Positions 17,126 through 25,192 of a stretch of 64,000 nucleotides of DNA are shown here, piece after piece. The stretch covers positions 93,464-157,463 of the forward strand of contig JAHEYU010000004.1 in the NCBI GenBank assembly GCA_023251435.1, given 5' to 3'. Within the stretch, counting starts at the first letter, position 1. Every line of letters begins with the position of its first letter. The notes beneath the pieces are model-generated. The model was not told where the DNA came from, searched no databases, and saw only the letters and a list, made by a program, of their open reading frames with translations. The stretch comes from Bacteroidota bacterium. Lineage in GTDB: Bacteria > Bacteroidota > Bacteroidia > Bacteroidales > Prolixibacteraceae. The position numbers and the translations under genes were made by a program.

Positions 17126-17673
17126 ATCGCACTTGTTTTTGTTTGTTTCATAATTTCATATACCCTGCGTTTGGCGCGCATATATTGCGTTTTCGAAGTC
17201 GATTCGGTGATATTTAGAATCTGTGCAATTTCGCCGTGATCGTAACCTTCCAGCAGGTAAAGCGAGAAAACAATTCGTCCTCCTTCCGGGAGCAGGTTCA
17301 TTGCTTCAATAATGTTTTCGGTGGTGTACAGCGCTTCTTCAGGTTCCTCTTCCACAGCATCAAAGCGGTGCATTTCATCAAAATATTTTAAATCCAGTTT
17401 CCGTTTGTTCAGGGCATTGATGCAGGTGTGAACTGTAATTGTTTTTAGCCAGGTTCCGAAACCCGATTCATTCCTGAATGTTTCAAGCTTCTGAAAAGCC
17501 TGCACAAATGCCTCCTGAAGCATATCTTCAGCATCCTCGCGGTTGTTCATCATGCGGTAACACACGTTGAACATCGCTTTGGAATACAACTGATAAAGCT
17601 GGTAGCGGGCTTTGTTGCTGCCACGAATGCTATCGGCTATCAAATCCTGATGTATGAATGCTGACTGACTCAA
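17122..17673 (-). CDS. ECF-type RNA polymerase sigma factor
   Basis: A 183-residue sigma factor with only regions 2 and 4. Region 2: about residues 30-92, with FNVCYRMMNNREDAEDMLQE and FRNESGFGTWLKTI. Region 4: about 118-172, with LPEGGRIVFSLYLLEGYDHG and EIAQILNITESTSKTQYMRA as the helix-turn-helix that reads the -35. It overlaps the anti-sigma gene by four bases and lies under a predicted self-recognised promoter (17697-17723). It likely responds to an envelope signal and drives the surface proteins that follow. Confidence 0.92.
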   Translation of the reverse strand: MSQSAFIHQDLIADSIRGSNKARYQLYQLYSKAMFNVCYRMMNNREDAEDMLQEAFVQAFQKLETFRNESGFGTWLKTITVHTCINALNKRKLDLKYFDEMHRFDAVEEEPEEALYTTENIIEAMNLLPEGGRIVFSLYLLEGYDHGEIAQILNITESTSKTQYMRAKRRVYEIMKQTKTSAI

Positions 17674-17696
17674 ATTATTTAGATTTCGATTTTATT

Positions 17697-17723
17697 GACA
17701 AAGGTTTTTTGCAAAGGTTGCAA
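17697..17723 (-). promoter_or_regulatory. Predicted autoregulated ECF promoter of the sigma gene
   Basis: On the minus strand TTGCAACC (17723-17716), 15 bases, TGTC (17700-17697). The expected start is near 17690, 17 bases before the sigma ATG. It is identical in both boxes and spacing to the motif ahead of the DUF2807 gene. Confidence 0.68.
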
Positions 17724-17820
17724 TCCGACTAATTTTTTCATGAAATTAAGCATTTCTTTAAAATGGAATGATCCGGTCTGACATCATTCGTCAACCGGAT
17801 CATCACTTCGAATTACATCC

Positions 17821-17970
17821 TTAATTCTACTTTAACACATTAGGATTCGTGATGATTTTTCAGCTTTTTCACCCCTGCCCTAAAGGGAGAAAGCTGAAAA
17901 ATCAACTTGTTCCCTTTAGGGATTTCAGGGTAAAACAAGTTGACTTTTCAATCTGTTAAAGTAGAATTAA
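17821..17970. repeat. 150-base multi-arm inverted-repeat element with complementary loops
   Basis: Outer arms 17821-17837 and 17954-17970 are perfect 17-base reverse complements. Inside are two hairpins: 17854-17867 / 17890-17903 (14 bp) and 17902-17911 / 17934-17943 (10 bp). The loop of the first holds CCCTAAAGGGA (17878-17888) and that of the second TCCCTTTAGGG (17911-17921), which are reverse complements and could pair as kissing loops. It ends 10 bases from the stop of the VIT-vWA gene. It could be a structured RNA/terminator or a small non-autonomous mobile element. Confidence 0.75.
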
Positions 17971-17980
17971 ATTACCCGAG

Positions 17981-20239
17981 CTATTTCTTAACAATTTTAC
18001 AACTTCCTGCCGGAACACCATCAACAACGAGCTGCACAAGATATATTCCTCCTGATGTAATGTCTTCATCAGTAAGCTTGTAGTTATTTTTGGTTTGGTT
18101 TAATCCACTGATGTTTATCGACTTGATCTTTTCTCCCGTACTATTGAAAATTTCAAGAAGTTTTTCTTTGTCCAGATCGTTTTTATCAAGGTAAATAAGC
18201 AAAGTAAGCTCACTAACAAACGGATTGGGAAATGCGGCTTGTATTTTTGAAGTAATTACACCTTCATTTTGCGTATTGGGGTCTAAGAAAGTCATCCCGA
18301 TTATTGCGCCACCATAATTTCCTATCGCTTTATCCGAAACTCCCTGTGGCATTGGGTTTGGTACAACAACCGTTTTTATTTCGCCGCTTTCATTTCTTTT
18401 TATGGAGTCTACAGCAATAAATGAAGTGTATTTGGTTAAAAGGTTATACTTCAATCCCAAATCAATAATTTCCTTTTTTGTTTTTTCTTCATCAGCGGCT
18501 GAAGCATAGTCGCTCAATAATTGTAATCGTTGTCGTGCCCACAAATAACTTAGGGCTTTGTTTTTTTCGGAAGGTGGATAGTTGCTGAATTCCAGTTTTT
18601 TTGAATACGGAATATTACTTCCGGCGATACCCGAAAGCGTTAATGAACCTTGCAAAGGTTTTTCCCATTTACCAAAAATCAGGATTGGGCGTTCCGTGAA
18701 CACATCAGGAATTGTTGGTGGTTCAATGTCTGAAACAGAAATGCCATTGAAACTGACGCTGATATTGGTCAGGACAGGGCTTGCCACGTATTCCCTGAAC
18801 AGATCAGCTTTCTCTTTGGCCTCCTTGTCATTAAGCACGATAAAAGGTTCTCCGATACCGGCATGAGCGATCCCCTCAATAATAAACCGGTTTACACTCG
18901 ACCCAATTCCGAAAGCAAAGAAGTTGGCTTCGTTCAGATTGTTTCTGATTAATTCAAACGCCTGACTTTCAACGCTTACATATCCGTCTGTTGCTATTAC
19001 AAAGATTCTTGAAAAATTGTTTTGGGTAGGGTAGGTCAGCGCTTTTTGCAAGGCAGGGAGCAGTTCTGTACCACCGGCGCCTTTCAACGAGCTTATAAAA
19101 GTTAATGCCTCATCAATATTTTTGCTTGTCGCTTCTTTCGATTCGTTGAATAAAAAGCTTGATCCACCAGCAAAACAAAGGATATTGAACTTTTCCTGTG
19201 GCTTCAGGTTTTGAATAATTTCAACTATTAATTTCTTTGAAGTTTCGATCGGAAAACCAGACATGGAGCCTGAAATATCTAATATAAAAACATACTCGCG
19301 TAAATTAAGATCATCAGCGGTAGGCGATACCGGTGGCTGAATCATCGACAAAAAGAAATTTTCGCTATTACCTTCGTACAGGAGCATTCCGGTTTTGTGC
19401 TTTTCACCGGCTAAAACATAGTCCAAGACAAAATCTTTATTTCCAGAAAGTGAATCATTTGCAGGCAGGGAACATTTGGCCACATTTTCGTTGATATAAC
19501 TGATTTCAAGCTTCTCGTGTGAAGGGCAATGAATGGCTGAAACCGGCATTCCTCCATCAATGGAAACCTTCATTTTGAAGGTGCTTTTGGGTGCTTCGCC
19601 TTCATGGGTATATGGAATTTCAACCCATTTACTATCTTTTGGATCAGACGACGTTGGACTGAAATATCTGGGCCCCACCACTGTTGGGTATATAAATTCG
19701 TAAACGCCATTCACGGGAGTAATCAGCTCTGTGTATTTTAGCACAATGTCGATGGTGTCGCCCGGCATAATATTTCCGACTCTCATTTGTAGCACATTGG
19801 GGCGCTCCTGTTCGAGCAAAGTGGCGGTATAGCCTTGTTCAACAGCTTCTTCGTATTCCTGCTGCGCCTTTTCTCTTTCTTTGATAACGGCAGTTAAAAT
19901 TCTGTCTCCGATTACCATTTTCAGGTGATATACTGCTGCTTTTGTTGAAGCCGGAAAGATGTATTTCGATTCGATTGGTGATTTGCCGGCGTTCATGTAT
20001 CGCTGACTAATGGTTACATCAGCAATGACACCAACAATCGAAACATCAACTTTGGTCGATTTCAGCGGAAGATGTTCGATCGTCGAATCTTTACATTCTA
20101 CATAAAAGAAAGGTGAAATGGTTTTGTCAATAGGAGTGTCTTCCTGCGCAAAAATATTTTCGGGTAAAAGCAGCAAAAAAAAGCTTATCACAAACAAAAA
20201 GACGCACGATTTTGGATAATTTAGCTGGATAGTTCTCAT
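17981..20239 (-). CDS. VIT and vWA domain protein with T9SS sorting domain
   Basis: A 752-residue secreted protein. Signal peptide to about residue 32; VIT domain about 40-180 (VADVTISQRYMNAGKSPIES, KYIFPAS, AVIKEREKAQQEYEEAVEQG); von Willebrand A domain from about 315 with the MIDAS start FILDISGSMSG; the last about 80 residues (AAFPNPFVSELTL ... GIYLVQLVVDG ... KIVKK) are a type-A T9SS C-terminal sorting domain. The layout is like inter-alpha-trypsin-inhibitor heavy chains. It should cross the outer membrane by T9SS and be surface-attached or released; metal-dependent adhesion to a partner is the family expectation. Confidence 0.9.
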   Translation of the reverse strand: MRTIQLNYPKSCVFLFVISFFLLLLPENIFAQEDTPIDKTISPFFYVECKDSTIEHLPLKSTKVDVSIVGVIADVTISQRYMNAGKSPIESKYIFPASTKAAVYHLKMVIGDRILTAVIKEREKAQQEYEEAVEQGYTATLLEQERPNVLQMRVGNIMPGDTIDIVLKYTELITPVNGVYEFIYPTVVGPRYFSPTSSDPKDSKWVEIPYTHEGEAPKSTFKMKVSIDGGMPVSAIHCPSHEKLEISYINENVAKCSLPANDSLSGNKDFVLDYVLAGEKHKTGMLLYEGNSENFFLSMIQPPVSPTADDLNLREYVFILDISGSMSGFPIETSKKLIVEIIQNLKPQEKFNILCFAGGSSFLFNESKEATSKNIDEALTFISSLKGAGGTELLPALQKALTYPTQNNFSRIFVIATDGYVSVESQAFELIRNNLNEANFFAFGIGSSVNRFIIEGIAHAGIGEPFIVLNDKEAKEKADLFREYVASPVLTNISVSFNGISVSDIEPPTIPDVFTERPILIFGKWEKPLQGSLTLSGIAGSNIPYSKKLEFSNYPPSEKNKALSYLWARQRLQLLSDYASAADEEKTKKEIIDLGLKYNLLTKYTSFIAVDSIKRNESGEIKTVVVPNPMPQGVSDKAIGNYGGAIIGMTFLDPNTQNEGVITSKIQAAFPNPFVSELTLLIYLDKNDLDKEKLLEIFNSTGEKIKSINISGLNQTKNNYKLTDEDITSGGIYLVQLVVDGVPAGSCKIVKK

Positions 20240-20452
20240 GTTTTGGTTTTTTATTAAAGGTAGCAGAATAAATTGTAAATCAGTATTATTCCGAAGTAAT
20301 AAAGATGAAAAAAATGATAAAATGGTTGCGTTTGGAATGGTAAAATAATTGAAAAAAAGCGGCTATCAGGATTAACTCATACTAATATAAAATTCCAATT
20401 CAATTTTAAACATTCAAATCACATATATGTTATAGATGAAAATTTTTGTTTA

Positions 20453-21088
20453 ATGATTGATTATATATTCTTAAACACTTCGCTTTCTGTATTGGTCGAT
20501 CCGTCCAATCTGATTAAATACGGGGGAATATTTCTTCTGCTGGTGATTATTTACCTTGAAACTGGTTTTTTCCTTGGGTTGATCCTGCCCGGTGGCGATT
20601 ACCTGATTTTCACAGCCGGCCTGCTTTGCGGAACTCATTATCTTGATGTGTCTTTACCTGTTTTAATGCTTTCCATGATCGCAGCGGCAGTGCTGGGCGA
20701 TTTTACCGGTTTCGCAAAAGGTAAATGGCTCGGTTCGAAGCTTTTCGATAAACCAGACGCAAAATTTTTCAAGAGGTCATATCTTGAGAAGTCGAGATCT
20801 TTTTACGAAAAGTATGGTGTTTTTGCCTTTATTATCGGACGGTTTTTGCCGGTGATCCGTACAATGATACCTATTCTGGCAGGTGCCAACGGGTTCCGGT
20901 TGCTTAGGTTCAGTTATCTGAATGTACTGGGTGCAGTTATTTGGATTGGATTACTTACTCCCCTGGGCTATTACCTGGGACAAGCATATCCACAGTTGTT
21001 AAAATACAGTATATGGTTTTTACTGGGGTTTGTAATAGTTGCTTCATTACCTGCAATTAAAATATTAAATCCATTTAAAAATAAATAG
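20453..21088 (+). CDS. DedA-family membrane protein
   Basis: A 211-residue polytopic inner-membrane protein. YGVFAFIIGRFLPVIRTMIP followed by ILAGANGF is the DedA signature (two essential Arg in a re-entrant loop), and ETGFFLGLILPGGDYLIFTAG is the other conserved re-entrant segment. DedA proteins recycle undecaprenyl phosphate or other lipids across the membrane and depend on the proton motive force. Eight bases separate it from the cation channel and all three genes to 22895 run together, so an operon is likely. Confidence 0.92.
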   Translation: MIDYIFLNTSLSVLVDPSNLIKYGGIFLLLVIIYLETGFFLGLILPGGDYLIFTAGLLCGTHYLDVSLPVLMLSMIAAAVLGDFTGFAKGKWLGSKLFDKPDAKFFKRSYLEKSRSFYEKYGVFAFIIGRFLPVIRTMIPILAGANGFRLLRFSYLNVLGAVIWIGLLTPLGYYLGQAYPQLLKYSIWFLLGFVIVASLPAIKILNPFKNK

Positions 21089-21096
21089 TTACACTT

Positions 21097-21969
21097 ATGC
21101 AATTAATCCAAAAGTTTACACATAACCTTGTTGAGTCGGGCATTTTCAGGTATTTTATCTTGTTCCTGATTTTAACTTCCGGAGTAATTGTCGGACTTGA
21201 AACTTATCCAACGATCAACAGCAAATACCAAGGCTTGTTCCATATTATCGATCAGGTAATTATCTATATCTTTTTAGTAGAAATTGTCCTGAAAATTTTG
21301 TCAATGGGGCAAAAACCCTGGGAGTATTTTCAGGATCCATGGAATGTATTCGATTTCATAATTGTAGCAGTCTGTTTTATTCCAAGCATTGATGCCCATT
21401 TTGTTGCAGTTCTTCGAATGGCCCGTATTTTAAGGGTCTTCAGGATCATATCCATTTTCCCAAAACTACAAATTTTGGTAAATGCCCTTCTAAAAAGTAT
21501 TCCTTCGATGGGTTATGTTGTTGTTTTGCTTTTCCTGATATTTTATATTTATGCGGTAATGGGCAGTTTTATTTTTGCTGAAAGAGACCCGGTAAACTTT
21601 GGTTCATTGCATCTGACCTTGATTACCTTGTTTAAAGTACTGACGCTCGAAGGATGGACTGATATACTTAATATACAGCTATACGGTTCTGTTGAGCCAA
21701 ATGCAAATTTTAATATGGAAGACGTATCCTATTGGTCTTTGGCCTACTTTATTTCGTTCATCCTGCTGGGGGCGATGATTATAATGAATCTTTTTATTGG
21801 AGTAATCATGAATAGTATGCAGGAAAGTCACGCAGAATTGGAAAAAAAACTTTTGCAAAAGCAAATGGCAGAATCAAGTGGTCCAATGGTGATAAAAAAT
21901 CTGGAATTAAAGATTGATGAGTTTAAGAAAGATATTCAAAAATTAAGTGAACTATTAAATAAAAAATAA
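21097..21969 (+). CDS. Bacterial voltage-gated cation channel with TLEGWTD filter
   Basis: A 290-residue six-helix channel of the NaChBac family (one subunit of a tetramer). S4 carries Arg 107, 110, 113 and 116 at every third position (RMARILRVFRII). The pore loop has TLEGWTD at 183-189, then S6 ends NLFIGVIMNSM (231-241), followed by a cytoplasmic coiled coil (about 245-288) that would hold the tetramer. NaChBac has TLESWAS; Gly in place of Ser after the Glu occurs in the prokaryotic Ca2+ channel CavMr and in repeat I of animal CaV channels (MEGWTD). Ca2+ selectivity is therefore an inference worth noting. It sits between DedA and TerC genes. Confidence 0.9.
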   Translation: MQLIQKFTHNLVESGIFRYFILFLILTSGVIVGLETYPTINSKYQGLFHIIDQVIIYIFLVEIVLKILSMGQKPWEYFQDPWNVFDFIIVAVCFIPSIDAHFVAVLRMARILRVFRIISIFPKLQILVNALLKSIPSMGYVVVLLFLIFYIYAVMGSFIFAERDPVNFGSLHLTLITLFKVLTLEGWTDILNIQLYGSVEPNANFNMEDVSYWSLAYFISFILLGAMIIMNLFIGVIMNSMQESHAELEKKLLQKQMAESSGPMVIKNLELKIDEFKKDIQKLSELLNKK

Positions 21970-21971
21970 AA

Positions 21972-22895
21972 ATGGAAAACTCAATTGCATTATGGGTAGG
22001 TTTTAATGTCTTTGTATTGGCGATGCTGGCACTCGATTTGGGCGTATTTCACCGTAAATCGCACGAAATAAAATTTAAAGAGGCTATCACATGGAGTGCA
22101 GTTTGGATTGCCCTGGCGCTGATTTTTAACGTTGGTGTATGGCACTATTTTGGCGAAGTAAAAGCCATCGAATTCTTAACTGGTTATCTGGTCGAAAAAT
22201 CGCTGAGTGTCGATAATATTTTTGTTTTCGTGCTTATTTTCAGTGCTTTTCAGGTGCCGGCGCAATACCAGCACAGGGTACTTTTCTGGGGTGTTTTTGG
22301 CGCACTGATTATGAGGGCTATCTTCATTTTTGCCGGAATTTCGCTCATAACCAAGTTTCACTGGATTATTTATGTTTTTGGCGCATTCCTGATCTTTACA
22401 GGTTATAAAATAGCACGCGACGAAGGCACAAAAATAAACATTGCAGATAGTCCTGTCTTGAAATTCATAAGGAAATATATCCCTGTAACCAACGATTTTT
22501 TCGGATCTAAATTCCTTGTCAGACAAAACAGCAAGTGGCATGCAACTCCGCTAATGCTGGTGCTTGTTTTAGTCGAAACAACCGATCTGATTTTTGCGGT
22601 CGATTCCATTCCAGCTATTCTGGCGATTACCAGTGATCCGTTCATTGTTTATACCTCGAATGTATTTGCTATACTCGGATTGCGATCGCTCTATTTTGCG
22701 CTGGCTGGCTCGCTGAAGTATTTCACTTACCTGCATTACGGACTTGCTGCAATACTTGTATTCGTTGGTATAAAAATGCTTATTTCCGATTTCTACAAGT
22801 TCGATCCGTTTGCTTCGCTTGGTATTATTACTTTGATACTTGGCTCGAGCGTGGCAGCTTCGTTTATATGGAAAAAGAAAGAAACTGAAGTCTGA
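21972..22895 (+). CDS. TerC-family integral membrane protein
   Basis: A 307-residue polytopic protein with the TerC motifs EKSLSVDNIFVF and VETTDLIFAVDSIPA, whose acidic residues line the ion path. TerC proteins of the Alx/MeeF type export Mn2+ and help metalate secreted enzymes; tellurite resistance is an older label. It starts two bases after the channel stop and is clearly co-transcribed with it. Linkage with a possible Ca2+ channel and a DedA protein suggests a membrane ion-homeostasis unit. Confidence 0.93.
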   Translation: MENSIALWVGFNVFVLAMLALDLGVFHRKSHEIKFKEAITWSAVWIALALIFNVGVWHYFGEVKAIEFLTGYLVEKSLSVDNIFVFVLIFSAFQVPAQYQHRVLFWGVFGALIMRAIFIFAGISLITKFHWIIYVFGAFLIFTGYKIARDEGTKINIADSPVLKFIRKYIPVTNDFFGSKFLVRQNSKWHATPLMLVLVLVETTDLIFAVDSIPAILAITSDPFIVYTSNVFAILGLRSLYFALAGSLKYFTYLHYGLAAILVFVGIKMLISDFYKFDPFASLGIITLILGSSVAASFIWKKKETEV

Positions 22896-22983
22896 TAGGA
22901 TGATTTAAAAACTGGTTTTTCAATTTTAAATTAAGTTTTCCCCGATTAAGCCATTCCAATTATTAGATACGTCGAAAGCAGTT

Positions 22984-22991
22984 TATCTTTG
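22984..22991 (+). promoter_or_regulatory. Candidate -7 element (TATCTTTG) for the [FeFe] hydrogenase
   Basis: TATCTTTG fits TANNTTTG; transcript start expected near 22998, 16 bases before the ATG at 23014. Confidence 0.5.
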
Positions 22992-23013
22992 CAGCCGTAT
23001 TTAAAATATTGGA

Positions 23014-24459
23014 ATGGCTTATTTAAACAATACCATGATTATACGCCGGCAACTTGTTCGAAAAGTAGTCCGGCTTTTTAATGAAGGCAGGTTAATTGAA
23101 GGGATCGACCGCATTCCGTTGGAAATGTCACCCCGCGAAATAAGCGCTCAGCGCCGCTGCTGTATTTACAAGGAACGTGCTGTGGTCAGGTACAAACTGA
23201 TGCCCATTTTGGGTTTGGGCATTGAAGAGGAACAAGACGAACTTACACCGCTGTCGGAATTTGCCCGAATGGCGATCGAGAGACCAAATCCTTCAAAGAA
23301 AGTTCTTACAGTTGTTGATGAAGCTTGTACTTCGTGCGTAAAAACCAATTACATCGTAACCAATATTTGCAGGGGTTGTGTCGCCAGTCCGTGTATTATG
23401 AACTGCCCTAAAAATGCCATTCGTTTCAATGCTTCGGGAGCAGCCGAAATCAAATCAGATAAATGCGTAAACTGTGGACTTTGCAAAGAAGCCTGTCCGT
23501 ATCATGCCATTGTTTATGTGCCCATTCCGTGCGAGGAAGTTTGTCCGGTAAATGCCATTACGAAAAACGAGCATGGCATTGAGCATATCGACGAAAGCAA
23601 ATGTATTTACTGCGGACGTTGTCAGAATGCCTGTCCGTTTGGCTCTATTTACGAAATATCAAACCTGATTGACGTTTTAAAAAGCATTCAGCAAAAACAA
23701 GAAACCATTGCTTTGGTTGCCCCCGCTTTGTTCGGGCAATACGATGTTCATCCGGCTAAAGTGCTGAAAGCAATTGAAAACATTGGATTTAGCAAAGTAG
23801 TTGAAGTTGCACGTGGTGCAGAGTTGACCACTAAATACGAAGCAGAAGAGCTGGAACACCGTTTGGGCGAAGGCGCTCCGTTTATGACTACCTCCTGCTG
23901 CCCGTCGTACGTTGAACTTACCCGTAAACACGTTGAAGGTTTGAAGCCGTATGTTTCTGAAACTGGTTCGCCGATGCATTATTCGGCTGCCACAACCAAA
24001 ATGCAGTATCCTGAAGCCAAAACAGTATTTATTGGGCCTTGCGTTGCCAAGCGCAAAGAAGGCATCGACAACGAATTTGTTGATTATGTTTTAAGTTTTT
24101 CGGAACTCGATGCTATTTTTGAGGCGATGGACATTAAACCTGCTGATTGCGAGGAATCAGCGCTGGAAAGCATTGCCGGCGAAGCCCGTGGTTTTGCACT
24201 TTCAGGAGGAGTGATCGCAGCCATAAAAACTCAAAATCTGAAAATTGATGTCAAATCCTTGTCGGTGGATGGCCTGAATAAAAAGTCAATCAATCTGCTG
24301 AAAGCATTTTCGAAAGGAAAAGCTCCGGCACAATTTATTGAAGTGATGGCCTGCGAAGGTGGCTGTATTGCCGGGCCGGTTAGTCAAAGCAATCCGCAGA
24401 AAGGCAAACGCAATTTCGAAAAGGGGATGGAAATGATTGCAGAAAAAGATTCTATTTAG
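23014..24459 (+). CDS. Monomeric [FeFe] hydrogenase, group B-like
   Basis: A 481-residue iron-sulfur protein. Residues 105-210 hold a dense set of cysteines for several [4Fe-4S] clusters (CVNCGLCKEACP 151-162, CEEVCP, CIYCGRCQNACP 197-208). The H-cluster domain follows: TTSCCPSYVE (Cys 295/296), IGPCVAKRKE (Cys 343) and EVMACEGGCIAG (Cys 447, 451). All four ligands and the proton-relay Cys are present. Pro-Ser-Tyr instead of Pro-Gly-Trp in the first motif and EGGC instead of PGGC in the third place it with group B enzymes of anaerobes rather than the well-studied group A. It reduces protons or oxidises H2 with ferredoxin; the maturases HydEFG are not in the window. Confidence 0.88.
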   Translation: MAYLNNTMIIRRQLVRKVVRLFNEGRLIEGIDRIPLEMSPREISAQRRCCIYKERAVVRYKLMPILGLGIEEEQDELTPLSEFARMAIERPNPSKKVLTVVDEACTSCVKTNYIVTNICRGCVASPCIMNCPKNAIRFNASGAAEIKSDKCVNCGLCKEACPYHAIVYVPIPCEEVCPVNAITKNEHGIEHIDESKCIYCGRCQNACPFGSIYEISNLIDVLKSIQQKQETIALVAPALFGQYDVHPAKVLKAIENIGFSKVVEVARGAELTTKYEAEELEHRLGEGAPFMTTSCCPSYVELTRKHVEGLKPYVSETGSPMHYSAATTKMQYPEAKTVFIGPCVAKRKEGIDNEFVDYVLSFSELDAIFEAMDIKPADCEESALESIAGEARGFALSGGVIAAIKTQNLKIDVKSLSVDGLNKKSINLLKAFSKGKAPAQFIEVMACEGGCIAGPVSQSNPQKGKRNFEKGMEMIAEKDSI

Positions 24460-24504
24460 TTTTATTATCCAAGGCAAGAAGTAAAGGTTTTTCAAATAAA
24501 TTTC

Positions 24505-24527
24505 CGTAATTTTTATCAAAAATTACG
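24505..24527 (+). promoter_or_regulatory. Perfect 10-bp hairpin abutting the transposase start
   Basis: CGTAATTTTT, loop ATC, AAAAATTACG, ending three bases before the ATG at 24531. As RNA it would bury the ribosome-binding region of the transposase mRNA. It could also be the hairpin bound by the transposase. Confidence 0.6.
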
Positions 24528-24530
24528 CGA

Positions 24531-25133
24531 ATGTCAGATTCATTTAACTTACCAGATCGAAAGAATCTTAGGTTAGCAGGTTACGATTATTCGGCTACCG
24601 GATTGTATTTCATAACCATTTGTACCCAAAACCGTGATTGTTTGTTTGGTCGTATTGATAACGATCAAATGATTTTAAACGATGCAGGGCAGATGGTTGA
24701 AAAGTGGTTTCATGAATTGGAAAATAAATACCCTGACAAAAAAATACACGAATTTGTGGTAATGCCAAACCATTTTCACGGGATTGTTGAAAATGTTGAT
24801 GGTACATTGAATATTCAATCGGACGCCCACGTAGGGGCGCCCCTACGTGGGCGTCCGATTGATCATACAACCGCCAAAAATAAATCATCACAATATGGTC
24901 CCAAAAACCAAATATTTGGTGCAACCATTGGTCGTTCGATCGACTGGTTTAAAACCATGTCGACCAATGATTACATCTGGGGCGTAAAAAACAACGGTTG
25001 GCAAAGATTTGATGGCAAATTGTGGCAACGCAATTTTCACGATCACATTATCCGTACTGAACAGGAATATGAACTTATTTCGGAATATATCCTGAATAAT
25101 CCGGCAAGATGGGAGGAAGATCGGTTTAGATGA
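24531..25133 (+). CDS. REP-associated tyrosine transposase (TnpA-REP, Y1/HUH family)
   Basis: A 200-residue single-strand transposase. HUH metal site: VMPNHFHGIV (His 81, 83). The C-terminal LWQRNFHDHIIRTEQEYELI and EYILNNPARW block is typical of RAYTs; Tyr 180 or 186 is the probable nucleophile. RAYTs cut and move short palindromic REP/REPIN sequences rather than themselves. Unusually, the gene contains a 48-bp perfect palindrome in frame (residues 96-111) between the HUH and Tyr motifs, and its start codon is masked by a hairpin. It is 71 bases after the hydrogenase gene. Confidence 0.9.
   Translation: MSDSFNLPDRKNLRLAGYDYSATGLYFITICTQNRDCLFGRIDNDQMILNDAGQMVEKWFHELENKYPDKKIHEFVVMPNHFHGIVENVDGTLNIQSDAHVGAPLRGRPIDHTTAKNKSSQYGPKNQIFGATIGRSIDWFKTMSTNDYIWGVKNNGWQRFDGKLWQRNFHDHIIRTEQEYELISEYILNNPARWEEDRFR
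24815..24862. repeat. 48-bp perfect palindrome inside the transposase gene
   Basis: Every base from 24815 to 24838 pairs with 24862 to 24839, with no loop. The core is GTAGGGGCGCCCCTAC. It is exactly 16 codons long and keeps the frame open, coding for the peptide SDAHVGAPLRGRPI; the symmetry makes the opposite strand code for the same peptide. It looks like a REP-type or RPE-type element inserted in its own mobilising gene. Confidence 0.95.
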
Positions 25134-25137
25134 AATA

Positions 25138-25172
25138 AAAACCCGGATAACGTATCACACTATCCGGGTTTT
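25138..25172. terminator. Two-way terminator, 12-bp perfect stem
   Basis: AAAACCCGGATA (25138-25149), 11-base loop, TATCCGGGTTTT (25161-25172). It has U runs on both strands and lies between the transposase (+) and the Tricorn-like gene (-). Confidence 0.93.
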
Positions 25173-25192
25173 GAATTTGTTAAAATTGGCAA

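Noticed and set aside
24610..24924. 104-codon antisense open frame across the transposase
   Set aside because: It repeats the palindrome-coded peptide only because of DNA symmetry; the sense frame is a clear RAYT.
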